From: Euperipatoides rowelli
Taxonomy: Eukaryota > Onychophora > Udeonychophora > Euonychophora > Peripatopsidae
DNA length: 10,564 nt
Assembly: GCA_003024985.2 (NCBI GenBank)
Contig: PXIH01S0000898.1
Direction: 5' to 3' (one strand)
Below, in pieces: positions 1 to 7,775 of this stretch. Position 1 is the first letter of the stretch. Every line of letters starts with the position of its first letter. The notes beneath the pieces are model-generated. The model worked only from the letters and a program-made list of their open reading frames with translations, was not told the origin of the DNA and did no database searches. Position numbers and translations under genes: made by a program.

Positions 1-120
1 GTATATATTTGTATAATGTATATGGTTATCATGAAACAGATAAGATTTTTTAAATTTATTTTTTTATTTATTGATTTCCATAAAATGCTTTTATGTACAG
101 CATACTGTTTGATTTTTTAG
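1..120 (+). other. EXOC7: 3' end of an EXOC7 intron
   Basis: This is AT-rich sequence ending in a T-rich tract and a consensus AG acceptor (gattttttag) directly before the first recognised exon. I see no coding signal in it. It is inferred to be the tail of an intron whose donor lies upstream of the window. Confidence 0.75.
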
Positions 121-180
121 AATTGTCCGGCTTCGACTCGAGCAAAGCTAGCAGCCTTGATATCAACATTAGACAACACA
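121..180 (+). CDS. EXOC7: EXOC7 (Exo70) internal exon, first in window
   Basis: This 60-nt exon lies between a T-rich AG acceptor (119-120) and a strong donor, gtaagc, at 181. Read from its first base it is open for 20 codons, giving a peptide with the core ASTRAKLAALISTLDNT. As I remember the family, this aligns with the animal Exo70 segment containing AASTKNKLPGLITSMET, just before the LEDF stretch encoded by the next exon. Both exon ends are phase 0, so it joins the next exon cleanly. Exo70 is an elongated helical-rod subunit of the exocyst, which tethers secretory vesicles to the plasma membrane; this piece belongs to the middle of a protein usually about 650-700 residues long. On its own the exon is too short to identify; the assignment rests on the order of all five exons. 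Confidence 0.82.
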
Positions 181-267
181 GTAAGCTCAATTCTAGTTCT
201 TGCCACCACCTATGTTTTCCTCCTTGAATTTATTTTTAATTAAATCTATGACAATAATTTTAATATC

Positions 268-275
268 TGATAGAT
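268..275 (+). repeat. Left 8-bp target site duplication of hAT element
   Basis: The sequence tgatagat abuts the left terminus of the element. It matches tggtagat at 1551-1558 in 7 of 8 positions. An 8-bp duplication is the hallmark of hAT-superfamily insertion. Confidence 0.75.
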
Positions 276-1550
276 CAGGGGTTCTCAACAAGGGAGTGGG
301 GTAACACCCCCCCCTATCCCTAGATGGAACTTTTTAGGGTTTTAAGAGGGAATTGTGATTTTATGTAGATTGTGAACAATCTATAGAATTTTAGTTTGTT
401 TTTAATTTAATCCGTGACATTCAATTTTAATGTCTGATTAAATTAAAAATATTTCACTTCTTAGTATCTTTAAAGCCGTGTATCCACCAAAGCAACATTT
501 GTTGTCAACAAAGTTGTCAACTTTTGTTGAAGGTTTTGTAAACATTGTCGATAAAAGTCNGAAAAGTCGGCGACTTTTCGAATTTTCTGAAACTTTTTCA
601 TCAACATTTGTCGCCGACCAAGTCGACCACACAAGTTGCTTTGGTGGATACACGGCTTAATATTGACCTCACGTGATATACAAAGTAAATGTACAGTTAA
701 GTTATACTGTATTACTATTAAAAAAAAATTCAATATTGTATGCATATTATTTGAATCGCTAATTGCAAGAAAAGGCTCAAGTGAGATTTTCCAAATTTTA
801 CGAAAAATGAAAAAAACATTTCAGACTAGCAGTAGTGTTAACTCAATGAGAAACACTGTCACAATCGATACCAGAACATCGAATTCTTACGTTAACTCCC
901 ATAAATTATTAATATTTCATTTAATACTCCTAAATTTTGGTTAAATTAGTAATTTTTTTTACAATCAATATTTTTTTAAGTTGTTTTAAAATTTAAATTT
1001 TGAGTGACAAGTTTTAACTCATTTGAATATTAAATAAATAAAATACTTTTTAACGTAAAAGCTGGGAATTTCCAAATTTTTAACCATGAAAAAATAGACT
1101 AACTTACTCGTTATCTCTTTCAAAATCTGTGGTAGGAAGAGATAAATTATTAATTGAATCTCTAATTGTAAAAATGGCACAAGTCAGGATACTCTGATGT
1201 TATTACATGTTACTGCACTTGATAGAAATGCCACCTAGCAGGAAAATATAAATTTAATTGTAACACGGGCACCAGTCAGTGACATGTTTTTTTTTTTTAC
1301 ATTTAACATAGTAATATTGATCGGCATATTTTTTTCTACTTCACACTGACTTGACATGTGCCTTATCATAAAATGTTGTGTTTTTGACTAAAAAACAATA
1401 TTATAGAAAAAAAAAAGACGTATGCTTTTTTTACAATTAGCGATTAATTTGGAATGAGACAGACAATTTTGGATATGGGGGGGGGGGGGTAATGACATTC
1501 TGAAAAGGTAAAAACAGGGAAAAAGGAAAAAAATAGGTTGAGAACCACTG
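276..1550. mobile_element. Non-autonomous hAT-superfamily DNA transposon
   Basis: The left end reads CAGGGGTTCTCAAC. The reverse complement of the right end reads CAGTGGTTCTCAAC, a match of 13 of 14. The element is flanked by an imperfect 8-bp duplication (268-275 and 1551-1558). The termini follow the CAGnGGTTCTCAA pattern known from many animal hAT elements. Similarity continues inward: both ends carry C-tracts followed by ATCC-like sequence (left C8 at 307-314; right G13 at 1477-1489). The 1275-bp interior has no recognisable transposase, so it would depend on an enzyme made elsewhere. It contains a younger MITE (474-657) and short internal repeats. It lies in an EXOC7 intron and should be removed by splicing. 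Mismatches in the duplication and termini suggest an old insertion. Confidence 0.82.
474..657. mobile_element. Fold-back MITE, Harbinger-like, nested in the hAT element
   Basis: The termini at 474-496 and 635-657 are perfect 23-bp inverted repeats, beginning AGCCGTGTATCCACC on each strand. The trinucleotide TAA flanks both sides (471-473 and 658-660). A 3-bp TAA/TWA duplication fits the PIF/Harbinger superfamily; that placement is inferred from duplication length and general terminus style, not from a transposase. Looser complementarity continues inward, and the middle holds a 9-bp palindrome (561-569 with 571-579), so most of the 184 bp could fold back. There is no coding capacity beyond mirror-image open frames. 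Perfect termini inside an element whose own ends have diverged suggest the MITE arrived later. An N sits at 560, near the fold. Confidence 0.8.
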
Positions 1551-1558
1551 TGGTAGAT
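1551..1558 (+). repeat. Right 8-bp target site duplication of hAT element
   Basis: The sequence tggtagat lies directly after the right terminus ...GAACCACTG and pairs with tgatagat at 268-275 (7 of 8). Confidence 0.75.
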
Positions 1559-2626
1559 ACAGTGTTATAGTTATCAGATATTATAGTTATTATCTTTTAA
1601 AATGTGGTAACATTTTCATTTTTTCTGCATAGAACTAATGCTATAATTTTATTGTAAAATAAGTTAATGCTATAATATACTGTACATTATAAAGATTATT
1701 ATGTTACAATTTCTAAATGGTAATGGTTTTCTATTTACTTAAATTGTTATACTACCATACTTTCAAATTTAGTACATTCTTTTTGGAAATAGTTTGTTGA
1801 GACAGTTGCTGAAAATTATCTAAAAATTTCAAATTTTTTTGTGATTATTTATGTACTTTATTTTAAACAAAACCATTATTTTGCTAGAAATTAAATTTTA
1901 TATTCATAAATGGTACTAAATTTTACTTTTTTTTTTAAAAAAAAACCATATACAGTAACTAGGTCATCCATTTCTATATATTCAAAATATAAAATTAAAT
2001 GTTTGGTGGTGCTACTGAAAAATTTCATCAATAGTTAAAAAAAATATGATTAAAAATTAAAAATTTTGTAATATTAATCATTATATNTATTAAATATTTA
2101 ATATATTAAAAAATACAGTATATTAATGGAACTCTTGTTTTTTAAGTTAAAATATAAAATCAATAGTTCATTTACAGAGCTAGTCTTTAAATTGCTAGAA
2201 AGCTGACAATTCTACATTATCTTAATGATTGTATATACACAGTCATAAATTATGAGTAATTTACTTTTTTTTTTATCAAAATTTAACCTGCTTCAAGTAA
2301 TTACTGTAAGTTGATTAAAGAAGAGCATTGAATTCAACCTTCAATAATTTACAGGATCGATTCCACATGCTATAAATTTAATATAAATTTTTAAATATTA
2401 TAAATATTTAAATATTAATTGTATGAATTTATATAATATATAGTATAATGTAAAGTTAGCACACCTACTGTAGATGTTGGGGTGCCCTTTGACGACATTC
2501 TATGTATTAGTAAAGTAATGTTTTTTAATAATTTTTTTTTTTTTGTCAAGGTTCTAAATTATTGACAAAAGTAATTGTAAACATCAATATTTTATAATAA
2601 ATACTTGTACTGTATATTGTTTTTAG

Positions 2627-2665
2627 GGTACCAAAGGTTTAGAAGATTTTGTTGATAGTTTGAAG
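2627..2665 (+). CDS. EXOC7: EXOC7 (Exo70) internal exon, second in window
   Basis: This small exon of 39 nt (13 codons) has acceptor tttttag before it and the consensus donor gtaag after it. It reads GTKGLEDFVDSLK, which corresponds to the animal Exo70 stretch GAKALEDFADNIK (recalled from the vertebrate protein). Both junctions are phase 0. Skipping it would remove 13 residues and keep the frame, so it could be a cassette exon, though conservation of the peptide suggests it is normally included. It encodes part of a helix in the Exo70 rod. Its reading frame, phase and position between two other Exo70 exons make the assignment strong despite the length. Confidence 0.88.
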
Positions 2666-3468
2666 GTAAGTTGAATTTTTTTTTATTGTTATTTGGAATA
2701 ATAGTCTTCTCAATTGTTTGACTTCTATTTATTTATCTATTTTTTTCTAGAGAAATGGTAAGCTCACTCTTTCTTTCAAATTTATGCTTAACCCTTTCAC
2801 TAGAGAATAAGGTCCAAAGGGAAATTATAATTCCTTTGACAAAAAAATCTTTAAAAAAAAGTCTCATATTCAATTGGCAGCAGAAGATATAAAACATTGA
2901 AAGTATAGAAATTTCCATGACTTCCACAATAATGAATCTGCTAATCTCTCAGTTCCCCTTTACCTTTTCAAAATAGGAATTTTCCCTGGAGAAAAAAAAA
3001 ATATTTATAGGGCAAGAATGGAGATTGATAAAGTGACGCTTTATTGTAAAATCTCATGTAGAGCACAAATGAATGAAATAAATTATATGCCTTCTATAGA
3101 TTTAATCGTTCTCTGATGAACAAATAGGCTTTAATTTATATTATAAGGTTAAAAATTAAAGGTTTAAGTTAAGGTAAAGTGTGTACTAATTTATTATATC
3201 CTATATGTAACTAAAATATTTAAAATGAATGTAAAAATGTAAAATTTTTTAACAAAAATAGTTTGTGGGGGGGGGGGGAGGCTAAGTTAATTTCCATAAA
3301 ATGTAAATTATGGACAAAAAAAATTTTTTCACAAAATTAAAAAATGTAGCATTTGTGATTAAAATTCTTGGCATTTTCAATAATTAGAAGTTTATTTTCG
3401 TTTCTGTGTTATGTTTTTCCTTTATCATTCTCTCTTTTATTTATTGATTCGATCCTTTTTTTTTTTAG
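2666..3468 (+). other. EXOC7: EXOC7 intron
   Basis: This intron of about 0.8 kb runs from donor gtaag to a very long T tract ending ttttttttttag at 3467-3468. It contains a G12 run (3267-3278), several T and A runs and no recognised gene. A 7-nt segment at 2751-2757 is flanked by good acceptor and donor sequences. The minus-strand open frame at 2733-2927 has no recognisable domain. Confidence 0.8.
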
Positions 3469-3525
3469 AATGATCCAGATAAACAAATGCCTAAAGATGG
3501 TACTGTCCATGAATTAACAAGCAAT
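3469..3525 (+). CDS. EXOC7: EXOC7 (Exo70) internal exon with the family hallmark
   Basis: This 57-nt, 19-codon, phase-0 exon reads NDPDKQMPKDGTVHELTSN. The MPKDGTVHELTSN run is the most recognisable signature of animal Exo70, and plant Exo70 proteins keep a related GTVHPLT motif, so this exon anchors the gene identification. The vertebrate sequence as I recall it has a few extra residues (NDPDKEYNMPKDG), so this protein appears shorter by about two residues just before the motif. The exon is bounded by a T-rich acceptor at 3467-3468 and the donor gtaag at 3526. The motif sits between the N-terminal and central helical bundles of the rod; it is structural rather than catalytic, as Exo70 has no enzyme activity. 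Confidence 0.95.
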
Positions 3526-3647
3526 GTAAGTATTAGATACAATAATTTACACTGTAACAAACAGTACGTTTATTTCAAATATCTGTATATTATTTATCAT
3601 AGTCTTTTTGAAATATATTTTTTTCTTTAATTTATTTACTGTTATAG
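3526..3647 (+). other. EXOC7: Short EXOC7 intron
   Basis: This 122-nt AT-rich intron (gtaag ... gttatag) is by far the shortest complete one in the window. It has nothing else of note. Confidence 0.9.
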
Positions 3648-3774
3648 GCAATGATGTTTCTAGACCAGCTGTTGGAATACATTGATACAGTTGCATGTAT
3701 GCTTTGTACTGCCCAAGGAAGAATTCAATCATTAGCCATGGATGCTGCCGGTGAAGCTATGAATGTGGGATCTG
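3648..3774 (+). CDS. EXOC7: EXOC7 (Exo70) internal exon, fourth in window
   Basis: This is the longest exon in the window: 127 nt, or 42 codons plus one base, so it ends in phase 1. It begins AMMFLDQLLEYIDTVACML, matching the animal Exo70 helix that directly follows HELTSN (recalled as AILFLQQLLDFQETAGAML). The second half (GRIQSLAMDAAGEAMNVGS) corresponds to a poorly conserved loop that differs in length between animals, so little can be read from it. The donor is G|gtaaag. If that donor were not used, the frame would read on for eight more codons to TAA at 3798-3800. The next recognised constitutive exon is about 3.9 kb away, and a candidate alternative terminal exon in matching phase lies at 4558. 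Confidence 0.93.
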
Positions 3775-4557
3775 GTAAAGCAAAGAATTCAAACTCTTAA
3801 CTTGCATATGTCATTGTTGGGCAGACTTTTGTAGGTCATCAGCTACTTATAAGTTTTCCCAAATGCCACCGTCCACCACATTTTTTTTTCTTTATATTTT
3901 TGATAAGCTTTTTTCTATTTTTCTGTTTGAATTTTTTTAACTATTATAACACTTAATTTATTTAAGCATTAAGAAAATGATTATCAGTACTCATAATCAC
4001 AAAAATTAAATAAAATACATACAAATTTCAACTAACTGTTATGCAAATTAAGCAATTGAATTTAATACTGTTTAAAACCAAACTATGAGAGAAAATCATT
4101 ACACAAAAGATGTGAAGATTAATCTAAAATCAATTGGAGATCTAGCAGTTAATCTTGATCTACTGTTGGCCCACCACTGGTCTATATGTTTGTATTATTT
4201 ATTTTTAAAATCTATTCACAAAAGTCAGCAAATGGAAAAAAAGAATACCATTTGTCTGAATTTCGGTGTAACATATTTTAAAACAGTTTCAACAAAAGGC
4301 TGAATATTTCAAAGATAATGATGAATACTTATACAGAATTTTTAACTGGAGGATTAAAATTATTTCATAATATAGTTTAAAAAAATATAGTTTTGAGATT
4401 AACTTATTTGTCAGTATTCAAAATAAATGATTTAGCATAATGATCAAAACATATATAATGTCAAGCAAAATTACAGTATTTGCTTCAAAATGTGCTTAAC
4501 TTTCTAATCATTGTCTTGAATATCTACTATACAGTATATCAACTCTTACTTTTTTAG

Positions 4558-4646
4558 GTCTGTCTCATTTTCACATATTTTTAAAAAATGTCACAGAGAG
4601 TCTGACCATGTTGGAACTCATTGCAAATGAAATTAGTCCAAACTGA
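4558..4646 (+). other. Candidate alternative terminal exon of EXOC7 (speculative)
   Basis: A plausible acceptor (ctcttacttttttag, ending 4557) is followed by 89 nt that stay open in the phase left by the exon ending at 3774, up to a TGA at 4644-4646. Joined, the new tail would have about 29 residues, including LSHFHIFLKNVTESLTML, and looks like an amphipathic helix. It does not resemble the normal Exo70 continuation, which the exon at 7710 provides. If used, the product would be a truncated Exo70 lacking the C-terminal membrane-binding bundles. An AATAAA-containing stretch occurs nearly 200 nt downstream (around 4836), but such hexamers are common in this AT-rich DNA. A chance open frame is quite possible. 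Confidence 0.2.
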
Positions 4647-6498
4647 TCATCTTTTTGCTTTACTTGAAAAAAAAAAAAAATTTGAATAATGAGTTACTGT
4701 GACCTAATGTCAAAATTGCTTATCTGATACAAATTTAGTTAAAAAGTAAAAGGAATGATAGTATTTGATTTTTATAAATTTAATGGCTTAATAAATTAAT
4801 CAAATTTTTTTATATTAGAAATTTAACTTTATTAAATAAATAATTTAGCCAAAATATTTTTTTATTTATAGAATAGAAGATTTAGACAAAATAATTCCTT
4901 TTAGCAAAAATAGTCTATTTATGAAATCAGTGTGTAGAAGACATATCAATATTTTGCATAAGCTACCTAAAGAAATATTTAACACAAACTGTTTATAATT
5001 TTAAACATTTTTTGATAAATTACCTAAAAGAATTTAGAGAAGAGTGAAGGATTGCAACAAATGAGAATTTATGTCTCTCTACTGAAGCTGAAGAATAGGG
5101 CGTTGAAAAAGAAAGAAAAAAAAGTGTTAATTTATAATAATTATGGAGAGTGAGGGCAGAGGGGAAGTGGAGTTGATTCTCTGATTAGGAGAATGAACAG
5201 GTATTTTAAGGATATAATAGTAATTGTTAGTTTGTGTATATTTGCAAAATTATTGATGTATTTTAATGTAACCAGGTTAATGTTTTGTGTGATACTGTAT
5301 ATAGTTTGATAAAAATCAAAGTTTACTGTACAGGCATTTTTATGCCTAAACCTTTAATTAATAAATGAATAAATAAAAATAAATTATCAAATAATTTTAG
5401 AATTAAAGTTAATTGATAATTGCATATTATCTTTGTCATTATATTTAAAATACATTTTCCATCTTTACATGTATATTATTTATACTTTAAAAGTTAAAGC
5501 AGATGGTATTTTTTTTAAGGTTATAAAATTTAATTATTCACAAAAGAAAATGAAAATCCTGTGAGAAAATTTCTTACTGCAAGCATTTGAATCCTATCCC
5601 AATTTATTATAGGTCTGGAATTTTTTATTTTTTTTGCCACAGCTTGAATAGATTCTTGTCTTGAGTAGACAGATTTTATTTTATTGTTTAATATACCATA
5701 TATTTTACATCTTAGCTCTAAGCATTAAAAAGAAAATTAAATCCGAAGTCCAAGAGAATTTTTTTTGTCTCAAAGCCTCCTTCCCAGAAGTCATTTATCA
5801 TGTTTTGATAAAGGAAAATTAACAAACAAAATATTTTAGAATGAGGAATTGGCTGATGATTATAATTTTCTTTAACAGAAAATGACTTATACTCTATGTA
5901 AAATAAGAAAGTATACCGCTTGAAACAATTTGTGAACTGTAATCACAATTGAAAACAAATATCTACACAATAAGAGAGTAGCAAAGTCTATATACTGGTA
6001 CGGTTTGATACTCCTCAACCACTCATCATAGCACAATGAAGTTTGACTTGCTTGAAATCCTTGATAAAGTTGATCCAACTGATGCTATCTTTGCTTCCTA
6101 CAACCTTAACTGCACTAGGAATGAATTTTTGAAAATTTAAGATAAAATAATTTAAGAAGTTTGCTAGATAACTACAAAGAAAAACTCAGTAACTCCAATT
6201 AATCCAGAAACAGCCCGTTATATATTTAAAACATTTTTGCAGCCACACGATGGTTTTTGCTAGTTTTTAATATTAAATGACCACATAATCATCTAATTTC
6301 ATATTCGAACAATGTTACTTCTTAATAAATAAACAAGATGGTGGATGCTGAACAGCAAAGGCCTTAATAGCTGAATTGTAATAAAATAGTTTTATTGTCT
6401 TTATATAACATTGATTCCAAATATTTTACATATATACTGTAGTACTAAATCAAAATATGATAGTGCTTTTAATTATGACCGATGCAGTAATCAATATA

Positions 6499-6506
6499 CT
6501 CTGCAG
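6499..6506 (+). repeat. Left target site duplication of second hAT element
   Basis: The sequence ctctgcag precedes the left terminus. It matches atctacag at 6870-6877 in 6 of 8 positions, consistent with a decayed 8-bp hAT duplication. Confidence 0.55.
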
Positions 6507-6869
6507 CACTGGTTCCCAAAGTGTGTGTCACGGTGCCCTGGAGAGCTGTGGTTTCCTCACAGGTGCGCCGCTAAATATTACAAAATTTTTATAATTTTAT
6601 TTCCATTTTAAATTCAATTTGATAGGACCTAACATCTAGCGGACCTGGTGCAAATCAGTAACTCAGTAATAACTGTTCGCATACGTCTCTACAAATGGTT
6701 ACTAGATGGCGCTCTACAAAAATTAAGTTTCTTGATTGTTTTGGTAGTTTCTCGAACATTCTCGGTACTTTGTGTTCGTAAAGTATACTTGTTAGAATTT
6801 GACAAGTACACTTGGGAAAACCTGGATTCAGCAAGGGCGCCGAGAATCGAAAAAGTTTGGTAACCTCTG
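6507..6869. mobile_element. Short non-autonomous hAT-type element (MITE)
   Basis: The left end reads CACTGGTTCCCAAAG and the reverse complement of the right end reads CAGAGGTTACCAAAC. They agree at 11 of 15 positions and resemble the CAGTGGTTCCCAAAC ends common in animal hAT elements. The next part of the left end (CACGGTGCCCTGG) and the inner right end (GGCGCC on the complement) also look like the typical subterminal GGTGCC region. The 363-bp interior is richer in CpG and G+C than the surrounding intron and encodes no transposase. Short open frames inside it (starting near 6411 and 6648) have no recognisable domain. The partly decayed termini and duplication point to an old copy. This element is from a different family than the one at 276-1550, judged by its ends. 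Confidence 0.68.
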
Positions 6870-6877
6870 ATCTACAG
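6870..6877 (+). repeat. Right target site duplication of second hAT element
   Basis: The sequence atctacag follows the right terminus ...GGTAACCTCTG and pairs with ctctgcag at 6499-6506 (6 of 8). Confidence 0.55.
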
Positions 6878-6959
6878 AATTCAAATCGTGAATAGTGATT
6901 GCAAGCAATTATAAAGAGATTTTCAAATCTAACACTAAGTTGAATGGTCTAGTTCTGTT

Positions 6960-7560
6960 CTTTTCTAATAGCAAACTTAAAATAGTTAGGTGAGCGAGCA
7001 TATCATTTTTATTGGCCATTATGTTTTGCAATACTCAAGAAAAAGCCCACCTCATGAGTAGGGCTAAAAAGTTAATTGCGAAACAGATTCAGTTAGCTTT
7101 GTCAGACTACATGAATGGAATGTATTGTGCAGTAACTGAGCTACTAAGTCAAAAAGTCAACTGTTGATGAATAAACCATTTATTTACATACTGTATAACA
7201 GCTTATCATTTTTCTAATTACTTGCGATCGACCTCAACAAAAAAAATGGCGATCAAACATACTCGCACCTAGAAGCGCAGCATTATGAACTTTGCATATG
7301 CATTTTATGAATATTTAAATTTCAAAATCTGATTTTTATGGGAATATCCGATATTTTAGCGTGTTTGATAAAGGGATGAAACCCATCCGATTCACAAAAT
7401 GTGCATGTAAAAATATTTTAATTTTTTTCTGAGCTTTTTTCTGGTTTTGAAGATCGACTGAAATCGATCGGTTGAGCAGACCTGCTGTATAAGAACTAAA
7501 CTTTTTACAATATAAACAGTTTAATTCTAAAAGTTTTTTTTTTAATAATGGTAAAAAGTT
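6960..7560. repeat. Probable degenerate interspersed repeat zone
   Basis: This stretch is less AT-rich than its surroundings and holds clustered GATCGA/CGATC words: gcgatcgacc at 7225, ggcgatcaaa near 7248, and gatcgactgaaatcgatcgg from 7452. Such words are frequent in internal parts of some hAT-type elements, but no clear termini or target duplication could be found. An open frame from an ATG at 7020 runs 49 codons including its stop (MFCNTQEKAHLMSRAKK...). It is not recognised and its upstream frame closes near 6990. The repeat identity is inference. Confidence 0.35.
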
Positions 7561-7566
7561 GTGAGC

Positions 7567-7598
7567 TTTTTTTTTTTTTTTTTTGGGGGGGGGGGGGG
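7567..7598 (+). repeat. Poly-T/poly-G tract (T18 G14)
   Basis: Eighteen T are followed directly by fourteen G. It is a low-complexity tract about 110 nt upstream of the exon at 7710, and length errors in the assembly are likely here. Confidence 0.9.
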
Positions 7599-7709
7599 TG
7601 TGATAGGCAGGGCTATACATTATAATTATTTTAAGGTGACATCAAAGTTGTTTATCATATGTCTGTATGATATTTATGTAAAACATATTATTTTTTTTAT
7701 CATTTTTAG

Positions 7710-7775
7710 AATCAACATATAAAGGGACTAATAAAGATAGTGTTGAAAATAAAAGAATTGTAGCCCAATACATGA
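7710..7775 (+). CDS. EXOC7: EXOC7 (Exo70) internal exon, last recognised in window
   Basis: This 66-nt exon has acceptor catttttag and donor gtaag. It starts by completing the split codon from the exon ending at 3774 (G+AA), and stays open for 21 further codons plus one base, so it ends again in phase 1. The peptide ESTYKGTNKDSVENK is a variable loop, and RIVAQYM at the end corresponds to the start of a conserved helix (recalled as RLLSTYICKVL in the vertebrate protein). The next constitutive exon should continue with a helix followed by an LNLxxKSKxYEDP-like stretch. I could not find such an exon before 10564, so it probably lies beyond the window. The match is weaker than for the exon at 3469, but phase, frame and the end motif agree. 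Confidence 0.82.

Larger units (their letters stand above)
181..2626 (+). other. EXOC7: EXOC7 intron carrying a nested transposon
   Basis: This intron of about 2.4 kb starts with gtaagc and ends with tttttag at 2620-2626. About half of it (276-1550) is a hAT-type element with a smaller MITE inside. The remainder (1559-2600) is A/T-rich DNA with homopolymer runs and an N at 2087, and I see no gene in it. Open frames here are short, have no recognisable domains, and mostly read the inverted repeat of the MITE on both strands. Confidence 0.8.
3775..7709 (+). other. EXOC7: Large EXOC7 intron with transposon debris
   Basis: This intron of about 3.9 kb runs from gtaaag to catttttag. The stretch 3775-5830 is AT-rich with no recognised gene apart from a candidate alternative exon at 4558-4646. 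The stretch 5831-6500 has slightly more mixed composition, but its open frames are short and unrecognised. A hAT-type MITE fills 6507-6869, a degenerate repeat-like zone follows (about 6960-7560), and a T18-G14 tract lies at 7567-7598. Confidence 0.8.

Noticed and set aside
438-944. Overlapping open frames on both strands (438-653, 470-745, 478-660, 636-944)
   Set aside because: They read the palindromic MITE and the surrounding hAT element. The mirrored peptides follow from the inverted repeats, and none shows a transposase or other domain.
2733-2927. 64-codon minus-strand open frame
   Set aside because: It has no domain, lies in an intron, and its length is unremarkable. The plus strand here is ordinary intron.
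2345-3456. Box-B-like words (ggatcgattcc at 2353, gattcgatcc at 3446) as tRNA or SINE signals
   Set aside because: No matching A box, cloverleaf or repeated tail is present; one lies in the polypyrimidine region of an EXOC7 acceptor.
4085-4303. 72-codon plus-strand open frame
   Set aside because: The protein is not recognised, no good splice site links it to EXOC7, and the codon content matches the AT-rich background.
5887-6130. Minus-strand open frames in a stretch of more mixed composition
   Set aside because: Two frames are partly open, but no conserved motif, splice structure or repeat boundary could be identified.
6411-6863. Two plus-strand open frames over the second hAT element
   Set aside because: They lie within or across the MITE and carry no transposase motif. 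They are chance frames in its less AT-rich interior.
7336-7620. 94-codon minus-strand open frame with a PPPPKKKKKK stretch
   Set aside because: The proline/lysine run is simply the T18-G14 tract read on the complement; the rest is unrecognised.
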